Shown piece by piece: positions 35,570-44,080 of a stretch of 64,000 bases of DNA; position 1 is the first letter of the stretch; every line of letters begins with the position of its first letter. The notes under the pieces are model-generated. The model searched no databases, had not been told where the DNA came from, and saw only the letters and a list, made by a program, of their open reading frames with translations. Source of the DNA: JANQPX01 sp039197065 (GTDB taxonomy: Bacteria; Pseudomonadota; Alphaproteobacteria; Geminicoccales; Geminicoccaceae); contig JBCCUL010000007.1 in NCBI GenBank assembly GCA_039197065.1, positions 124,001 through 188,000 on the forward strand. Reading direction: 5' to 3'. A program made the position numbers and the translations under genes.

Positions 35570-36369
35570 TGTTGCGTGCGGAGGACATCGAGGCAGCCGC
35601 TGACAGTCTCTTCGGGGCGGAGCGCGATGGCCGTCAGATCGGCCTGCTTTCGCTCCAGCATCCTGAACTTGACATGGACGGCGCCTATGCCATTCAAGAT
35701 GCGCTCGTGAGGAAGAAGCTGACCGACGGTCGCAAGAAAATCGGCCGGAAGATCGGACTCACGTCCAAGGCCATGCAACAAGCACTTGGCATCGACATTC
35801 CCGATAGCGGCGTCCTCTTCGACGACATGGCTTTCGACAATGGCGCGGTCATCCCGACCGGCCGTTTCATTCAGCCGCGAATCGAGGCCGAGATCGCGTT
35901 CGTAATGAAAGCACCGCTCGCTGGTAACGCGATCACCCGCGAGGACGTTCTTGCCGCCACGGACTATGTCTCCGCCGCTATCGAAATCCTCGATACACGC
36001 ATCCAAAGGAGCGATCCTGCGACCGGCGAGACGAGGAAGATCGTCGACACCATCGCCGATAACGCTGCCAATGCCGGGATCGTGCTCGGCGACGAACGTC
36101 ATGCGATCGACGCTTTCGATCTTCGCTGGATCGGCGCCATCGTCAAACGCAACGGCGAGGTGGAGGAGACCGGCCTTGGCGCTGGCGTCTTGAATGATCC
36201 TCTTCTGGGTATCGTCTGGCTAGCGCGTCGCATGCAGCACTACGGCCAATCGATCGAACCCGGCGAGATCATTCTCTCCGGATCCTTTATCCGCCCGGTC
36301 GAATGTCCAATCGGGACCATGATCGACGCGGATTTTGGATCTTTTGGCAGGATCACCTGTAGCTTCTAG
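35566..36369 (+). CDS. hpaH: 2-oxo-hepta-3-ene-1,7-dioate hydratase
   Basis: A 267-residue hydratase of the FAH/4-oxalocrotonate-decarboxylase group. Landmarks are KKIGRKIGLTSKAMQQALGI (about residues 56-75), IQPRIEAEIAFVM (about 103-115), and IADNAANAGIVLG. It adds water to the linear C7 acid using Mg2+, before aldol cleavage by HpaI, which is not in this window. The ATGATG start overlaps the hpaG-like stop. The last gene of the compact operon; a 121-bp gap separates it from the ABM gene. Confidence 0.92.
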   Translation: MMLRAEDIEAAADSLFGAERDGRQIGLLSLQHPELDMDGAYAIQDALVRKKLTDGRKKIGRKIGLTSKAMQQALGIDIPDSGVLFDDMAFDNGAVIPTGRFIQPRIEAEIAFVMKAPLAGNAITREDVLAATDYVSAAIEILDTRIQRSDPATGETRKIVDTIADNAANAGIVLGDERHAIDAFDLRWIGAIVKRNGEVEETGLGAGVLNDPLLGIVWLARRMQHYGQSIEPGEIILSGSFIRPVECPIGTMIDADFGSFGRITCSF

Positions 36370-36490
36370 AACTGACCATCCACGTATTGGCGAACGGGTT
36401 ATGCAGAGCCTGGGAAATCACTCGCCCCTGACGTAGGATCAGCATCATAAAGACCGTCAACCCGGTCGCTGTTCTTTCAGGGAGACATCA

Positions 36491-36805
36491 ATGTCCATGG
36501 TTCATGTTCTCGCCGTGATCACCACGAAGCCCGGCATGCGCGACAAAGTTCTTGAGATCTTCAACGCCAACGTGCCTGCGGTTCACGCTGAGGATGGCTG
36601 CATCGAGTATGGCGCCACGATCGATCATGAGGATGCCGGCGACGTCCAGACCAAATATGGTGACGATACGTTCGTGGTGGTCGAAAAATGGGCAAGTCTT
36701 GATGCGCTCAAGGCGCATATGAAGGCACCGCACATGGCTGCCTATGGCGCGAAGATCAAGGACATGCAGGCCGATCGCAGCATCCATATCATGACGAATG
36801 CCTGA
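36491..36805 (+). CDS. antibiotic biosynthesis monooxygenase (ABM/YgiN-like) domain protein
   Basis: A 104-residue single-domain protein of the ABM ferredoxin-like fold. VHVLAVITTKPGMRDKV at the N-terminus, GCIEYGA and VVVEKWASLDALKAHMKAPHM are the typical pieces. Family members (for example YgiN) oxidise quinols or small aromatics without a cofactor as dimers. The start follows AGGGAG. The gene is 121 bp after the homoprotocatechuate operon and could be a separate unit. The substrate is unknown; a quinol derived from aromatic breakdown is a plausible guess. Confidence 0.85.
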   Translation: MSMVHVLAVITTKPGMRDKVLEIFNANVPAVHAEDGCIEYGATIDHEDAGDVQTKYGDDTFVVVEKWASLDALKAHMKAPHMAAYGAKIKDMQADRSIHIMTNA

Positions 36806-37107
36806 TTCGGGCTGACCGCCGACAAACTGTCTTGTGCATGTCCGCAGGCAGGATGAGTTGCAAGAATGACCAAGGCTATGGCGTAGTTTCCCAGGTCACG
36901 GCAAAGACGTGGGCTGATAATCCAGCACGATGACGTACTCTCCGACCTTGAGTCGAAATACGTTCCAGGGCAAGCTCGATTATAGGCCTCGCGCACTTGG
37001 CGAACATGGATCGACTGCGGTCGCCTAAGTTTTGGCACTGTATTTGCTTCGAGAGCCGCGATGAGAGATGGCTGGCTGATCAAACAACGATGACAGGGAG
37101 TTCCTTT
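36806..37107. other. intergenic region ahead of the peptide-type ABC transporter
   Basis: About 300 bp without a gene. Apart from the sigma-54 promoter listed at 37032-37049 and the AGGGAG ribosome-binding site at 37095-37100, I see no hairpin, repeat or small reading frame that I would support. Confidence 0.6.
37032..37049 (+). promoter_or_regulatory. sigma-54 (-24/-12) promoter for the peptide ABC operon
   Basis: The sequence TTGGCACTGTATTTGCTT fits the sigma-54 consensus YTGGCACG-N4-TTGCW: GG and GC dinucleotides are 10 bp apart and 6 of 6 bases of TGGCAC and 4 of 4 of TTGC match. Transcription would begin near 37059, about 50 nt before the ATG of the binding-protein gene. Sigma-54 control usually means an enhancer-binding activator such as NtrC, so nitrogen or another signal may control uptake; I cannot identify the activator site. 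Confidence 0.7.
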
Positions 37108-38706
37108 ATGACATCCATCAAGAACTGGCTTGGCGCCTCGCTGGTGGCTGCGGCCATTGCGACCGGCGGCATGGCAGCCCATGCCCAAAACGCGGGCGGC
37201 ACGCTGGTGAAGATCGTCCAGCCGGAGCCGCCGTCGATGGCCTCTTACCTTTCAACGTCGGGCCCGATCGGCCTGATGGCGCCGAAGATCTATGAAGGCC
37301 TCCTTGATTACGACAAGGACCTGAATCCCATCCCTGCGCTTGCGGAAAGCTTCGAGGTGAGCGAGGACGGCAAGACCGTGACCTTCAACCTGCAGAAGGA
37401 GGTCACCTGGCATGACGGCCAGCCCTTCACCTCGGCCGATGTCGAGTTCACCGTGATGGAGGTCCTGAGCAAGGTCCATCCTCGGGGTCCGAACTCCTTC
37501 AAGGAAGTGACTGAAATCGAGACACCGGACGAGCACACAGCCATCTTCAAGCTGGCAAATCCCGCCCCTTATATGATGCGTGCGCTTTCGGCTTATGAAT
37601 CGCCGATGGTGCCGAAGCATCTCCTCGAAGGTCAAGACGTGCGCGACGCCGATCTCGCCAACAACCCGGTCGGCACCGGTCCCTTCAAGTTCGTCGAATG
37701 GAAGAAGGGCCAGTATATCCGCCTCGACAAGAATGAGGACTACTGGCAGGAGGGCAAGCCCTATCTGGACAGGGTGGTGGGCCGCTTCATCCCTGACGCC
37801 TCGACCCGCACAGCGGCGATGGAGAATGGCGAAGTGCACTATGGTGCTTTCGGCGCCATTCCGAACGTCGACGTGGTCCGCCTGCGCGACATGGATCACA
37901 TCGGCGTCACCACCGAAGGCTACGCGATGATCAACCCGGTCTCGCTTATCGAGTTCGACACCACCGAGCCGCCCTTCGATCAGCCTGCGATCCGCCAGGC
38001 GATCTCCATGGCGCTGGACCGGCAGTTCCTGATCGACAACATCTGGTTCGGCTATGGCAAGCCCGCGACCTCGGCGCTCTCCTCGAACTTCTCCGCGACA
38101 GGTCTCTACGCCGAAGGCTTGCCGAACTATCCGGGCAGCCCCGATCTCGATGCCGCCAACAAGCTCCTCGATGAGGCTGGGTTTGAGGCTGACTCCGATG
38201 GCGTGCGCGCCTCGGCCGTTCTCGATCTCATCCCTTACGGCGAGGACTGGCGTCGTGCCGGTGAATATATGAAGCAGGCGCTTGCCGACATCGGCATCGA
38301 GCTCGAGCTTCGTTATGAGGATGTGCCGACCTGGCTGAAGCGGATCTACGCCGACTACGACTTTGCGATGAACGTCAACTACTTCTACCAGCTCCCCGAT
38401 CCGGTGCTGGGCGTGCATCGTCATTACGGCACCGATCAGATCCGCCAAGGCACGCACTTCGTGAATTCCTCGCGCTACAGCAACCCTGAGCTCGATAATC
38501 TTCTGGCTGCCGGCGCCGTCGAACCGGATGCCGCGAAACGTTCCGAGATCTACGCGAACGTCCAGTCGATCCTCGCTGAGGATCTGCCTGTCGTGAACCT
38601 GTTCGAGATGGAATTCCTCACCGTCTTCAACAACAAGCTTAAGGACCACGACACGTCAGCACTCGGCTCCTACGGCTCATTCGCCGACGCTTGGATCGAG
38701 GAGTAG
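37108..38706 (+). CDS. peptide-type ABC transporter substrate-binding protein
   Basis: A 532-residue periplasmic solute-binding protein (SBP_bac_5 family). Signal peptide residues 1-26 end at AAHAQN. DVEFTVMEVLSKVHPRGPNS and the LANPAPYMMRALSAYE segment are family-typical, and RQAISMALDRQFLIDNIWFG is the strongly conserved block near residue 290. Such proteins bind di- or oligopeptides, nickel or opines. The ATG at 37108 is set by AGGGAG 7 nt upstream. It leads a four-gene transporter set. The ligand cannot be inferred. Confidence 0.92.
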   Translation: MTSIKNWLGASLVAAAIATGGMAAHAQNAGGTLVKIVQPEPPSMASYLSTSGPIGLMAPKIYEGLLDYDKDLNPIPALAESFEVSEDGKTVTFNLQKEVTWHDGQPFTSADVEFTVMEVLSKVHPRGPNSFKEVTEIETPDEHTAIFKLANPAPYMMRALSAYESPMVPKHLLEGQDVRDADLANNPVGTGPFKFVEWKKGQYIRLDKNEDYWQEGKPYLDRVVGRFIPDASTRTAAMENGEVHYGAFGAIPNVDVVRLRDMDHIGVTTEGYAMINPVSLIEFDTTEPPFDQPAIRQAISMALDRQFLIDNIWFGYGKPATSALSSNFSATGLYAEGLPNYPGSPDLDAANKLLDEAGFEADSDGVRASAVLDLIPYGEDWRRAGEYMKQALADIGIELELRYEDVPTWLKRIYADYDFAMNVNYFYQLPDPVLGVHRHYGTDQIRQGTHFVNSSRYSNPELDNLLAAGAVEPDAAKRSEIYANVQSILAEDLPVVNLFEMEFLTVFNNKLKDHDTSALGSYGSFADAWIEE

Positions 38707-38978
38707 GTCCGCGCGGCGGACGGCGTTGACTTGGAGTTTGGCAACGATGCCTGTTGCCATTCTCCAACGTCAGCACCGCTCCGCCCCGGGCTCGCGTTAC
38801 CCCGTGCTGATGGCTGGAGCCTGCCATCGAGTCAGAGCTTTAAGACCAACGGTTAGGAAAACCTTGTCCGATCTTCATCGCCTTTCCGATACAGCGACCG
38901 TGATCACACCCATCATGACGGCGGAGCACCGACACCCATGGCAAGACCGCGGCAGCGTCAAGCAGGTCACGCCGTGAC

Positions 38979-39965
38979 ATGAACCATGCGGTGAAGCGTT
39001 TTCGTTATGTGGTGAAGCGGCTTCTGCAGGCGCTGCCGATCGTGCTTGCCATCGTCGTTGTCAACTTTTTCCTGCTGCATATGGCCGAAGGGGATGCCGT
39101 CGACGTGCTCGCGGGTGAAGCGGGATCGGCGACACCTGAATATATGGCGGAGCTCCGGGAGAAATTCGGGCTGGACAAGCCGCTGATCGTGCAGCTCGGC
39201 ATCTACCTGAAGAATGTCCTCTCCTTCGATCTCGGTTACTCCTTTCGCCATGAAATGCCGGTCTCGCAGCTGGTGCTCGATCGCTTCATTCCCACACTCC
39301 TCTTAATGGTGAGCACCATTGTCCTGGCGGTGGGCGTCGGCATCCTGTTCGGTCTTCTGGCGGCGACTGGCCTCAATACCTGGCGGGATAATCTGATCTC
39401 GATCTTCGCACTGGTGACCTATGCCACGCCGCTTTTCTGGGTCGGGCTCATGATGATTGTGGTGTTCGCGCTCAATCTCGGCTGGTTTCCGACCAGCGGC
39501 ATGGAGAACATCGCGGCATTCCATGAAGGTTGGGATCGTGTAGTCGATATCGCGCATCATCTTGTGCTGCCGACCATCACGCTCTCGCTCTTCTACCTCG
39601 CCCTCTATACGCGGCTGATGCGCGCCTCGATGCTCGAGCAGTCGGGCATGGATTATGTGACGACAGCGCGCGCCAAGGGTCTGACAGAGCGGCGCATCAT
39701 GTTCGTCCACGTTCTCAGAAACGCGTTGCTTCCCGTCGTCACCATGGCAGGCGTTCAGGTGGGCGCGCTCATCGGCGGGTCGGTGATCGTCGAGTCGGTC
39801 TTCGCCTGGCCTGGTCTCGGCATGCTCGCCTTCGAGGCGCTCTTCGCGCGCGATCTCAATCTGCTGCTCGGGATCTTCTTGATCTCCGCACTCCTGGTGG
39901 TGGCGGTTAACTTGGTCGTCGACATCATCTATTCCATCCTCGATCCGCGCATCGAGGTGGCCTGA
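38979..39965 (+). CDS. peptide-type ABC transporter permease (DppB-like)
   Basis: A 328-residue inner-membrane permease with six helices. The EAA-type loop is TTARAKGLTERRIMFVHVLRNA (trimmed here: TARAKGLTERRIMF), near residues 226-247. VNFFLLHMAEGDAV at the N-terminus and the terminal DIIYSILDPRIEV are classic DppB features. A 272-bp gap separates it from the binding-protein gene; that gap holds no gene I would support. It pairs with the following permease. Confidence 0.92.
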   Translation: MNHAVKRFRYVVKRLLQALPIVLAIVVVNFFLLHMAEGDAVDVLAGEAGSATPEYMAELREKFGLDKPLIVQLGIYLKNVLSFDLGYSFRHEMPVSQLVLDRFIPTLLLMVSTIVLAVGVGILFGLLAATGLNTWRDNLISIFALVTYATPLFWVGLMMIVVFALNLGWFPTSGMENIAAFHEGWDRVVDIAHHLVLPTITLSLFYLALYTRLMRASMLEQSGMDYVTTARAKGLTERRIMFVHVLRNALLPVVTMAGVQVGALIGGSVIVESVFAWPGLGMLAFEALFARDLNLLLGIFLISALLVVAVNLVVDIIYSILDPRIEVA

Positions 39966-39968
39966 GAC

Positions 39969-40802
39969 ATGGGTGAATTCTGGAGCCTCTACCGCCGCAA
40001 CCGGTCCGCCGTCATCGGGCTGATCATCCTGGGCTCGGTGATCCTCATGGCAGCGACGGCGCATCTCTTTTTCCCGGAAGACCCCTTCAGGCTCGCCGGC
40101 AAGCCGATGTCGCCGCCGGGCGCTGAAGGGTTCCTGCTCGGCAGCGACAGCCTCGGGCGCGATGTTGCGAGCGGCATCGCCCACGGCGCGAAAACGTCCT
40201 TGCTGATCGGCCTCCTCGCCACGCTGGTCGCCGTCGGCTTCGGCGCCGTGATGGGCGGGCTCGCCGGCTATTACGGCGGTTGGATCGACGATCTCCTGAT
40301 GCGCGTCACGGAGATGTTCCAGACGATCCCCTCCTTCGTCTTCGCCATCCTTCTGGTGGCGATCATGAAGCCGTCCATCGAAAGCATCGTCATCGCGATC
40401 GCCGTGGTTTCCTGGCCCGCCGTCGCCCGTCTGGTGCGCGGTGAGTTCTTGTCACTTAGAAATCGTGAGTTTGTTCAAGCCTGCCACACGCTCGGCATGA
40501 GTGATTTTCGGATCATGCTCGGCGAGATCCTGCCCAACTGTCTTTCGCCGATCATCGTCACCGGTTCCTTGATGGTCGCAACGGCGATCCTCATCGAATC
40601 AGGCCTCTCCTTCCTTGGCCTCGGCGATCCGAACATCATGAGCTGGGGCTTTCTGATCGGCGCCGGCCGCACGGTGTTGCGCACGGCCTGGTGGGTCTGC
40701 ACCTTCCCTGGTGTGGCGATCCTGCTCACCGTGCTGGCGATCAATCTGGTCGGCGAAGGGCTGAACGACGCGCTCAACCCACGCCTTCGGGAGCGGCGAT
40801 GA
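39969..40802 (+). CDS. peptide-type ABC transporter permease (DppC-like)
   Basis: A 277-residue permease. It has the N-terminal WSLYRRNRSAVIGLIIL segment, LGSDSLGRDVASGIAHGAKTS (start shown as LGSDSLGRDVASG) and the EAA loop REFVQACHTLGMSDFRIMLG; the C-terminus GEGLNDALNPRLRER is the usual DppC end. Six membrane helices are predicted. It starts 3 bp after the DppB-like stop and overlaps the ATPase gene by 4 bp. Confidence 0.92.
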   Translation: MGEFWSLYRRNRSAVIGLIILGSVILMAATAHLFFPEDPFRLAGKPMSPPGAEGFLLGSDSLGRDVASGIAHGAKTSLLIGLLATLVAVGFGAVMGGLAGYYGGWIDDLLMRVTEMFQTIPSFVFAILLVAIMKPSIESIVIAIAVVSWPAVARLVRGEFLSLRNREFVQACHTLGMSDFRIMLGEILPNCLSPIIVTGSLMVATAILIESGLSFLGLGDPNIMSWGFLIGAGRTVLRTAWWVCTFPGVAILLTVLAINLVGEGLNDALNPRLRERR

Positions 40803-42433
40803 CGGCGACGCCTCTACTCGACATCAAGAACCTGCATGTGGCGTTGCCGCAGGGTTCGGAGCGGCCCTATGCGGTCGAGGCCGTCAATCTCGACCTCGCA
40901 CCGAACGAGATCCTCTGTGTGGTCGGCGAAAGCGGTTCGGGCAAGTCGCTGACCGCGCGCGCGGTTATGGGCCTCCTCCCCCGCCCGCATGTGCATGTCG
41001 CGGACGGCAGCATCCACTTCGGCGGCGAGGATCTTGTGAAGGTGGACGAGGCCCGCCTTCGCGCCATTCGTGGCAGCGACATCTCGATGATCTTCCAGGA
41101 GCCGATGACCGCCCTCAATCCGGTCATGACCATCGGCAATCAGATCGATGAGGTGTTTCGTTTTCACGTCAAACTCAGCCGAAGGGAAAGGCGGGAACGC
41201 GCGATCGCGCTCTTCGATGATGTGCATCTCCCAGACCCCGGCCACATCGTCGACAGCTACCCACACGAGCTTTCCGGCGGCCAGCGCCAGCGAGCGATGA
41301 TCGCCATGGCCCTGGCGCTCGATCCGAAGATTCTGATCGCCGACGAACCAACGACGGCGCTCGATGTCACCACGCAGGCGCAGATCCTGAAGCTGATCAA
41401 GGAACTGCAGGCCTGCCACGACACCGGCGTCCTGTTCATCACCCATGATTTCGGCGTGGTCGCCGATATCGCCGATCGGGTGGCGGTGATGCAATATGGC
41501 AAGCTCGTCGAGATGGGGCCGGCCGATCAAGTCCTGAACGCGCCTGAACATCCTTATACCCAATCCCTGATCAAGGCCGTCCCAAGCCTTGAGCCGCGTC
41601 CAGCCCGCAGCCGCTCGGCGGAAACGGTTCTCGAGGTGAAGAGTCTGAACAAGACCTATAGGAGCGGTGGCAGTTTCTTCGGTCTTGGTGGGAAAGAGCG
41701 TCGGGTCGCAGCCGCCAGCGACGTCGATCTCATGCTTCATCGCGGCGAAACTCTGGGCGTGGTCGGTGAAAGCGGTTCGGGCAAATCGACGGTTGCACGT
41801 TGCATCGTTCGCCTGAACGACGCAGATGATGGCAGCATCCTGTTCGAGAATATCGACCTTCGACCGCTCGGACGGGCGGCGATGCGCCCCTATCGCGCCA
41901 AGATTCAGATGGTGTTTCAGGACCCCTTCGCGTCGCTCAACCCGCGCACCAAGGTTGGCAAGATCATTGCTCAAGGGCCGCTGATTCAAGGCCGGCCGGC
42001 TGACGAAGCGGAACATCGTGCGCGCGAGCTCTTGGGGATCGTCGGGCTGGATGAGCGCGCCTATGACCGCTACCCGCATGAGTTTTCCGGCGGTCAGCGT
42101 CAGCGCATCGGCGTTGCCCGAGCGCTCGCCAATGATCCGGAAGTGCTGATCGCGGACGAGCCGGTCTCAGCGCTCGATGTGTCGATCCAGGCGCAGATCC
42201 TGCGGCTGCTCGATGAGATTCGCGAGCAGATGTCCTTGTCAATGATCTTCATCACCCATGACCTGCGCGTCGCCGCCCAGGTCTGTGATCGGATCGCCGT
42301 CATGCGTCAGGGAAAGGTTGTCGAAACAGGGCCGACCGCAGCGCTGTTCGACGATCCCAAAGATGTCTATACGCGCGAACTTCTTGCCGCTGTTCCCGGA
42401 AAAGACTGGCTGCCAGGCCAAGCCTCACAGTAA
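40799..42433 (+). CDS. peptide-type ABC transporter, fused double ATPase (DppD-DppF type)
   Basis: A 544-residue protein with two ABC domains in tandem, joining what are separate DppD and DppF subunits elsewhere. Each half has Walker A VVGESGSGKS (about residues 42-51 and again near 321-330), the signature LSGGQRQR or FSGGQRQR, and Walker B LIADEPTTALD or LIADEPVSALD. A linker with oligopeptide-type C-terminal motif (EHPYTQSLIKAVP) sits between them. The start at 40799 gives the ATGA overlap with the permease gene; the longer frame is spurious. It powers uptake through the two preceding permeases. Confidence 0.95.
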   Translation: MTATPLLDIKNLHVALPQGSERPYAVEAVNLDLAPNEILCVVGESGSGKSLTARAVMGLLPRPHVHVADGSIHFGGEDLVKVDEARLRAIRGSDISMIFQEPMTALNPVMTIGNQIDEVFRFHVKLSRRERRERAIALFDDVHLPDPGHIVDSYPHELSGGQRQRAMIAMALALDPKILIADEPTTALDVTTQAQILKLIKELQACHDTGVLFITHDFGVVADIADRVAVMQYGKLVEMGPADQVLNAPEHPYTQSLIKAVPSLEPRPARSRSAETVLEVKSLNKTYRSGGSFFGLGGKERRVAAASDVDLMLHRGETLGVVGESGSGKSTVARCIVRLNDADDGSILFENIDLRPLGRAAMRPYRAKIQMVFQDPFASLNPRTKVGKIIAQGPLIQGRPADEAEHRARELLGIVGLDERAYDRYPHEFSGGQRQRIGVARALANDPEVLIADEPVSALDVSIQAQILRLLDEIREQMSLSMIFITHDLRVAAQVCDRIAVMRQGKVVETGPTAALFDDPKDVYTRELLAAVPGKDWLPGQASQ

Positions 42434-42444
42434 TTGACGTTCAG

Positions 42445-42466
42445 CCTGTGCCGGCTCGGCACTAGG
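42445..42466. terminator. hairpin between convergent operons
   Basis: CCT-GTGCCG-GCT-CGGCAC-(T)-AGG forms a 9-bp stem with one bulged T between the ABC ATPase stop at 42433 and the mlaF stop at 42462; it could serve both directions. No T-run accompanies it. Confidence 0.4.
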
Positions 42467-43250
42467 CGACGCGTACGTCCAGCTCGATCGGTCCCTCAGC
42501 GCGCCCGTGGATGAACTGATCGACATAGGCATTGCCGCTCTCATCGATCGTCGCCACATCACCGTCCCAGACCAGCTCGCCCTTGTAGAGCATGGTCACC
42601 CGATCAGCGATCTTGCGGGCACTGGCCATGTCATGGGTGATAGAGATGGCGCTTGCGCCGAGTTCGCGCACGCTGTGAGCAATCAGATCGTTGATGACAT
42701 CGGCCATGATCGGATCGAGACCGGTGGTCGGCTCGTCGAAGAACAGGATTTCCGGACGCCTTGCGATCGCGCGCGCCAAGCCGACGCGCTTTTGCATGCC
42801 GCCTGAAAGCTCCGCCGGCGAAAGCTCGGCGACGTCAGCGCCAAGACCAACCTGAGCGAGCGTCTCGATCGCTTTCTTCTTGGCCTCATCCCGCCCCATC
42901 CGGTCGACCTGCAAAAGACCGAAGGACACATTCTCCCAGACCGGCAGGCTGTCGAACAAGGCGGCGCCCTGAAACAGCATGCCGAATTTATGCATGACCT
43001 TCTCGCGCTCGACCCGGGAGAGACCCGTCACTTCCTGACCATCGATCTCGATCGTGCCTTCATCGGGATCGAGAATGCCGAGGATGCATTTGAGCAGCAC
43101 GGATTTGCCGGTGCCGGAGCCACCGATGACGACGACCGATTCGCCGACGCCGACATCCAGATCGATGCCGCGCAGAATATGTTTGCTGCCGAAGCTCTTC
43201 TTCAGGCCGCGGATCTTGATCTTCGGGGAGGCCGTGGATGCGTCGTTCAT
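42462..43250 (-). CDS. mlaF: phospholipid-transport ABC ATPase MlaF-like
   Basis: A 262-residue ATPase of the Mla/Ttg2A family. Walker A GGSGTGKS (residues 43-50), GMLFQGAALFDSLPVWENVSF (Q-loop region), signature ELSGGMQKRVGLARA and Walker B ILFFDEPTTGLDPIMADVI are all typical of MlaF. It drives lipid exchange between inner and outer membranes with MlaE. It overlaps the mlaE gene by 4 bp. MlaD, the third core part, is not adjacent here. Confidence 0.9.
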   Translation of the reverse strand: MNDASTASPKIKIRGLKKSFGSKHILRGIDLDVGVGESVVVIGGSGTGKSVLLKCILGILDPDEGTIEIDGQEVTGLSRVEREKVMHKFGMLFQGAALFDSLPVWENVSFGLLQVDRMGRDEAKKKAIETLAQVGLGADVAELSPAELSGGMQKRVGLARAIARRPEILFFDEPTTGLDPIMADVINDLIAHSVRELGASAISITHDMASARKIADRVTMLYKGELVWDGDVATIDESGNAYVDQFIHGRAEGPIELDVRVA

Positions 43251-44020
43251 GAGCTGAAGAACACCTCGGTGACGATGTAGTTCGCGGTCAGGATCAGGAT
43301 GGAGGCGGAAACCACCGCCTTGGTGGTCGCAGCACCGACACCCTGAGCGCCGCCACGTGAATGGTAACCCTGATAGCAGCCCATCAACGCGACGATGAAG
43401 CCGAAGATCGCCGCCTTCACCAGGCCGGAGACCACGTCCCCGGTCTCGAGGAAGTCGAAGGTGCGGTTCAGATATTCGAGCGGGCCGAAACCGAGTTTGT
43501 AGACGCCGACGATGAAGCCGCCGAGCACGCCGATGATATCGGCGACCAGAACCAGAAGCGGCAGCATCAGGAAGCCGGCGAGAACGCGCGGCCAGACCAG
43601 ATATTTAAACGGGCTGGTGGACAGCGTGGTGAGCGCGTCGATCTGCTCGGTGACCCGCATGGTGCCGAGTTCGGCGGCCATGGAGGCGCCGACGCGGCCG
43701 GCGACCATCAGACCTGCCAGCACCGGGCCCAGTTCTCTGGTCATCGAGAGAACCACGATCGTGGCGACCGCACTCTCCGCCTCGAAGCGGGAAAAGCCGG
43801 TGTGGCTCTGCAGCGCCAGCACCATGCCGGTGAAAATTGCCGTCAGGCCGACAACCGGAAGCGAGTAGTAGCCGATGTCGATCATCTGACGGAGAATCGC
43901 GCGCGGATAATAAGGACCGGTCAGTCCCTGAGCGATGGCGCGGCTCGCAAACAGCGTGATCTCACCGATCGTCTGCAGCAGCGACAGGACGAGGCGGCCG
44001 ATAAGGGCTAACGGATTCAT
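43247..44020 (-). CDS. mlaE: phospholipid-transport ABC permease MlaE-like
   Basis: A 257-residue membrane protein of the MlaE/Ttg2B family, with about five helices. The conserved loop GRVGASMAAELGTMRVTEQIDAL (use GRVGASMAAELGTM, about residues 127-140) and ALQSHTGFSRFEAESAVA agree with the family. It probably binds MlaF in the inner membrane. The gene follows alr after 60 bp on the same strand and may be co-transcribed with it. Confidence 0.92.
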   Translation of the reverse strand: MNPLALIGRLVLSLLQTIGEITLFASRAIAQGLTGPYYPRAILRQMIDIGYYSLPVVGLTAIFTGMVLALQSHTGFSRFEAESAVATIVVLSMTRELGPVLAGLMVAGRVGASMAAELGTMRVTEQIDALTTLSTSPFKYLVWPRVLAGFLMLPLLVLVADIIGVLGGFIVGVYKLGFGPLEYLNRTFDFLETGDVVSGLVKAAIFGFIVALMGCYQGYHSRGGAQGVGAATTKAVVSASILILTANYIVTEVFFSS

Positions 44021-44080
44021 GAAACTTCGATCCCGTGGACGGAACGCCGACCGCGCAGGCCAACTTGTCCAAAAAAAGAA

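Noticed and set aside
37252..38649. Minus-strand reading frame of 465 codons opposite the peptide-binding protein gene
   Set aside because: Antisense shadow; the plus-strand gene has signal peptide, ribosome-binding site and family motifs.
38707..38978. Small plus-strand frame between the peptide-binding protein and the DppB-like permease
   Set aside because: No ribosome-binding site, no conserved features and Arg/His-rich translation; the gap looks non-coding.
40814..42079. Minus-strand reading frame of 421 codons opposite the fused ATPase
   Set aside because: Antisense shadow of Walker-motif-bearing ABC domains.
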